Positions 5,470-7,842 of a stretch of 7,842 nucleotides of DNA are shown one piece after another. The stretch is from SIG588 sp045597045 (GTDB taxonomy: Bacteria > Bacillota > Clostridia > Oscillospirales > Acutalibacteraceae). Position 1 is the stretch's first letter, and every line of letters starts with the position of its first letter. Location of the stretch: NCBI GenBank assembly GCA_045597045.1, contig JAZODN010000072.1, positions 1 through 7,842 of the forward strand, given 5' to 3'. The notes under the pieces were generated by a model. The model had not been told where the DNA came from. It did no database searches and saw nothing but the letters and a program-made list of their open reading frames with translations. The translations under genes were made by a program, and so were the position numbers.

Positions 5470-7689
5470 TCAATCGTCACGGCGCGAACGGCGCGCATCG
5501 CGGCCGTCACGGCCATCGCGGCGGAAACCGCCGTCACGGCGTGCCGGACGGGGACCGCGCGGCGCCTCGTCTGCATTATTTTCGGGCACCAAGCCCTCCA
5601 CCTCGATGAGCGCATCGCGGCGCGAGAGGTTCAAACGGCCCTGCTCGTCGATCTCGGTGACTTTGACCATCACTTCGTCGCCGACGGTAACCACGTCTTC
5701 CACCTTTTCCACGCGCTTCACATCCAGCTTGCTGATGTGCACAAGGCCTTCCTTGCCGGGCGCGATCTCCACGAACGCACCGAAGGTCATCAAACGGGTC
5801 ACGCGGCCCTTATAGATCGCACCGATCTCGGGATCCTTCGCGATGGTCTCCACAATGGAGAGCGCACGCTGCGCATCTTCGCCGTTGATAGCGGAGATAA
5901 ACACCGAACCGTCCTCTTCAATGTCGATCTTGCAGTTGCAATCCGCCTGGATCTTCTGAATGACCGAGCCGCCCTTACCGATGACTTCGCGGATCTTGTC
6001 CACGTCGATCTTGGTGGAGAGCATCTTGGGCGCCCACTTCGACAGTTCGGGACGCACTTCGGGAATCGCCTTCAGCATAACTTCATCGAGGATATACATA
6101 CGCGCGTCATACGTCTTCTGCAGCGCTTCCTTGATGATAGCCGGAGTCAAGCCGTGCACCTTCAAATCCATCTGGATCGCGGTGATGCCCTTCTTGGTAC
6201 CGCCGACCTTAAAGTCCATATCGCCGAAGAAATCTTCCAGACCCTGGATATCCACCATGGTCATGAAACGATCGCCCTCGCTCACAAGGCCGCAGGAAAT
6301 ACCGGCCACGGGCGCCTTGATCGGCACGCCGGCATCCATCAGCGCGAGGGTCGAGCCGCAGATGGAGCCCTGCGAGGTCGAACCGTTGGAGGAGAGCACT
6401 TCGCTCACCAAACGCATGGTGTAGGGGAACTCTTCAATCGAGGGGAGCACCGGCACGAGCGCACGCTCTGCCAGAGCACCGTGACCGATCTCACGACGAC
6501 CGGGGCCGCGCGACGGCTTGGTTTCGCCCACCGAATAGGAGGGGAAGTTGTAGTGATGCATATAGCGCTTCTCGGTCTCGTCATCAATACCGTCCAACAA
6601 CTGTGCGTCGCCGGTGGAGCCGAGAGTCACGGTGGTGAGCACCTGCGTCTGACCGCGGGTGAACATGCCCGAACCGTGTGTACGGGGCAGAATGCCCACT
6701 TCTGCCGCAAGGGGACGGATCTCATTGATGCCACGGCCGTCCACACGCTTGCCGTCATCGAGCAACCAGCGGCGCACGACGTACTTCTGCAATTTGTAGA
6801 GGCACTCTTCGAGCTTCGCGCCCTGCTCGGGATACTGCTCGTCAAACGCGGCGTGCACTTCGTCATACACGGGGCGCAGACGCTCGTCGCGAACCAACTT
6901 ATCGTCGGTATCCAGTGCGTAACGCACCTTTTCAATGGCGAATTCCTTCACTGCTTCGAACATCGCCGGATCGGGATCGTTCGATTCAAAAGAGAACTTC
7001 GGGCGGCCGATCTCTGCCTGAATGCCCTTGATGAACTCCACGATCTGCTGGTTGGCCGCGTGGCCGAACATGATGGCATCGAACATGGTATCGTTATCAA
7101 TTTCGTTCGCACCGGCTTCGATCATCGCCACCAGATCGGCGGTCGAAGCCACCGTCACGTGCATTTCGGAGCGTTTTTCCTGCTCTGCCGTGGGGTTGAT
7201 GACAAACTGACCGTCCACCATGCCCACGACCACGCCCGAAATCGGGCCATCCCACGGAATATCCGAGATGGAGATCGCGATCGAAGCGCCGATCATAGCG
7301 GTGGTTTCGGGGGGGCAGTCGGGATCCACCGACATCACGGTGCACACGAGCGACACGTCGTTACGCATATCCTTCGCGAACAGGGGGCGGATCGGGCGGT
7401 CGATCACACGGGAGGTGAGGATCGCCTTTTCGGTCGGGCGGCCTTCACGGCGCATAAACGAGCCGGGGATGCGGCCCACCGCATACAGTTTTTCTTCGTA
7501 GTCCACCGAAAGCGGGAAGAAATCCACACCTTCACGGGGCTTGGCCGACGCGGTCACGTTGCACATGACCACCGTCTCGCCGTAACGGACCAAGCAGGAG
7601 CCGTTCGACAACTGTGCCATTTTGCCGGTCTCGACCACCAAGGGACGGCCTGCCAGCGTGGTTTCAAATACGCGTGCATTTTCAAACAT
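5470..7689 (-). CDS. pnp: Polynucleotide phosphorylase (polyribonucleotide nucleotidyltransferase)
   Basis: This enzyme degrades RNA 3' to 5' by phosphorolysis, releasing nucleoside diphosphates, and can run in reverse to add tails. It acts in the cytoplasm as a trimer in RNA turnover. The 739-residue protein is complete: first RNase PH core about 10-145, with the RNA-contacting FMRREGRP loop at 78-85; helical domain about 240-320; second RNase PH core about 322-545, with SSNGSTSQGS at 433-442 for phosphate and DFFGDMDFK with Asp486, Asp492 and Lys494 as the catalytic set; KH domain about 555-615 with GKGG at 571-574; S1 domain about 623-692; basic tail 711-739. The frame stays open upstream to the window edge. 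ATG at 7689-7687 is chosen because GGAGG lies 8 nt before it and MFENARVFETT-like starts are typical. No rpsO is visible immediately upstream, and the terminator at 5361-5393 ends the unit. Confidence 0.98.
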   Translation of the reverse strand: MFENARVFETTLAGRPLVVETGKMAQLSNGSCLVRYGETVVMCNVTASAKPREGVDFFPLSVDYEEKLYAVGRIPGSFMRREGRPTEKAILTSRVIDRPIRPLFAKDMRNDVSLVCTVMSVDPDCPPETTAMIGASIAISISDIPWDGPISGVVVGMVDGQFVINPTAEQEKRSEMHVTVASTADLVAMIEAGANEIDNDTMFDAIMFGHAANQQIVEFIKGIQAEIGRPKFSFESNDPDPAMFEAVKEFAIEKVRYALDTDDKLVRDERLRPVYDEVHAAFDEQYPEQGAKLEECLYKLQKYVVRRWLLDDGKRVDGRGINEIRPLAAEVGILPRTHGSGMFTRGQTQVLTTVTLGSTGDAQLLDGIDDETEKRYMHHYNFPSYSVGETKPSRGPGRREIGHGALAERALVPVLPSIEEFPYTMRLVSEVLSSNGSTSQGSICGSTLALMDAGVPIKAPVAGISCGLVSEGDRFMTMVDIQGLEDFFGDMDFKVGGTKKGITAIQMDLKVHGLTPAIIKEALQKTYDARMYILDEVMLKAIPEVRPELSKWAPKMLSTKIDVDKIREVIGKGGSVIQKIQADCNCKIDIEEDGSVFISAINGEDAQRALSIVETIAKDPEIGAIYKGRVTRLMTFGAFVEIAPGKEGLVHISKLDVKRVEKVEDVVTVGDEVMVKVTEIDEQGRLNLSRRDALIEVEGLVPENNADEAPRGPRPARRDGGFRRDGRDGRDARRSRRDD

Positions 7690-7697
7690 TGTCTTTT

Positions 7698-7702
7698 CCT
7701 CC
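7698..7702 (-). promoter_or_regulatory. Ribosome binding site of pnp
   Basis: GGAGG (within TTGGAGGAAAAG) sits 8 nt before ATG at 7689. It decides the start against an in-frame ATG at 7800-7798, which would add 37 residues unlike any PNPase N-terminus and would force translation through the leader hairpin. Confidence 0.85.
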
Positions 7703-7735
7703 AATTTTATATTTTTACCGGAGTTGTAACGATGC

Positions 7736-7785
7736 TTTAGCAATAAAACCAACCCGCCCGAAAACGGGCTCGTTTCACTGCTAAA
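7736..7785 (-). other. Long imperfect hairpin in the pnp leader
   Basis: In minus-strand RNA UUUAGCA (7785-7779) pairs perfectly with UGCUAAA (7742-7736). GUGAAAC (7778-7772) pairs with GUUUUAU (7749-7743) through two G-U wobbles. After an asymmetric internal loop, GCCCG/CGGGC closes a UUUU tetraloop. The wobbles would be A-C mismatches in plus-strand RNA, which favours a role in the minus transcript. It may be a pnp leader regulatory structure, the terminator of an upstream gene such as rpsO (only GGUUUUAUU follows the inner stem), or part of a dispersed repeat. The rest of 7690-7842 shows no supported gene and no convincing promoter. Confidence 0.45.
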
Positions 7786-7842
7786 ATACACCGTAAACAC
7801 GCCGGTTTTTGACCTTTGAAAAAGCAGGTTGAGGCAGGCGGT

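Noticed and set aside
7711..7730. TATAAA-like -10 box just upstream of pnp
   Set aside because: It has no matching -35 at 16-18 nt, and transcription would start within the Shine-Dalgarno sequence.
5278..7740. An 820-codon plus-strand open frame covering all of pnp
   Set aside because: It is antisense to a complete PNPase with all catalytic motifs. Its Arg/His-rich translation looks like no protein family and has no ribosome binding site. The codon bias of pnp leaves the complementary frame free of stops.
7690..7800. Upstream in-frame ATG giving a 776-residue PNPase
   Set aside because: The extra 37 residues cross the leader hairpin and do not resemble a PNPase N-terminus, while GGAGG sits at ideal distance from the ATG at 7689.

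Overview
The window reads as chromosomal DNA from a Gram-positive, clostridial-type (Firmicutes) bacterium, probably an uncultured, moderately GC-rich relative of the Ruminococcaceae/Oscillospirales. This placement is an inference. It rests on strong GGAGG-type ribosome binding sites, a MKKR-type Sec signal peptide on a giant modular secreted esterase, Cys-rich CxxC repeats, and the form of the polynucleotide phosphorylase. No rRNA, tRNA, mobile element or CRISPR is visible.

All three genes lie on the minus strand, so transcription runs from the right edge to the left. (1) 7842-7690 is a leader or intergenic region with no supported gene; its main element is a long imperfect RNA hairpin (7736-7785). 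(2) 7689-5470 is pnp, a complete 739-residue polynucleotide phosphorylase. (3) 5469-5345 is a compact intergenic region. It holds a hairpin directly after the pnp stop, then a strong intrinsic terminator whose U-tract ends next to the Shine-Dalgarno of the following gene. A possible 7-codon leader ORF starts in the terminator loop. (4) 5344-4709 is a HAD-superfamily phosphatase of 211 residues. (5) 4708-4597 is AT-rich and carries an extended -10 promoter with a perfect 15-bp palindrome over the -10. (6) 4596-1 is one uninterrupted frame of 1532 codons that runs off the left edge: a secreted multidomain carbohydrate esterase with a CE2-type catalytic unit. The CE2 unit is flanked by two copies of an uncharacterised beta-rich module, with further binding-type modules and CxxC repeats towards the C-terminus.

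The genes do not form one pathway. pnp is housekeeping RNA turnover, the HAD phosphatase is probably metabolic housekeeping, and the esterase is an accessory extracellular glycan-processing protein with its own promoter. The points most worth a second look are the domain layout of the esterase, the duplicated module around its catalytic unit, the palindrome on its promoter, and the two RNA-level arrangements on either side of pnp. I do not see a clearly new multi-gene system.
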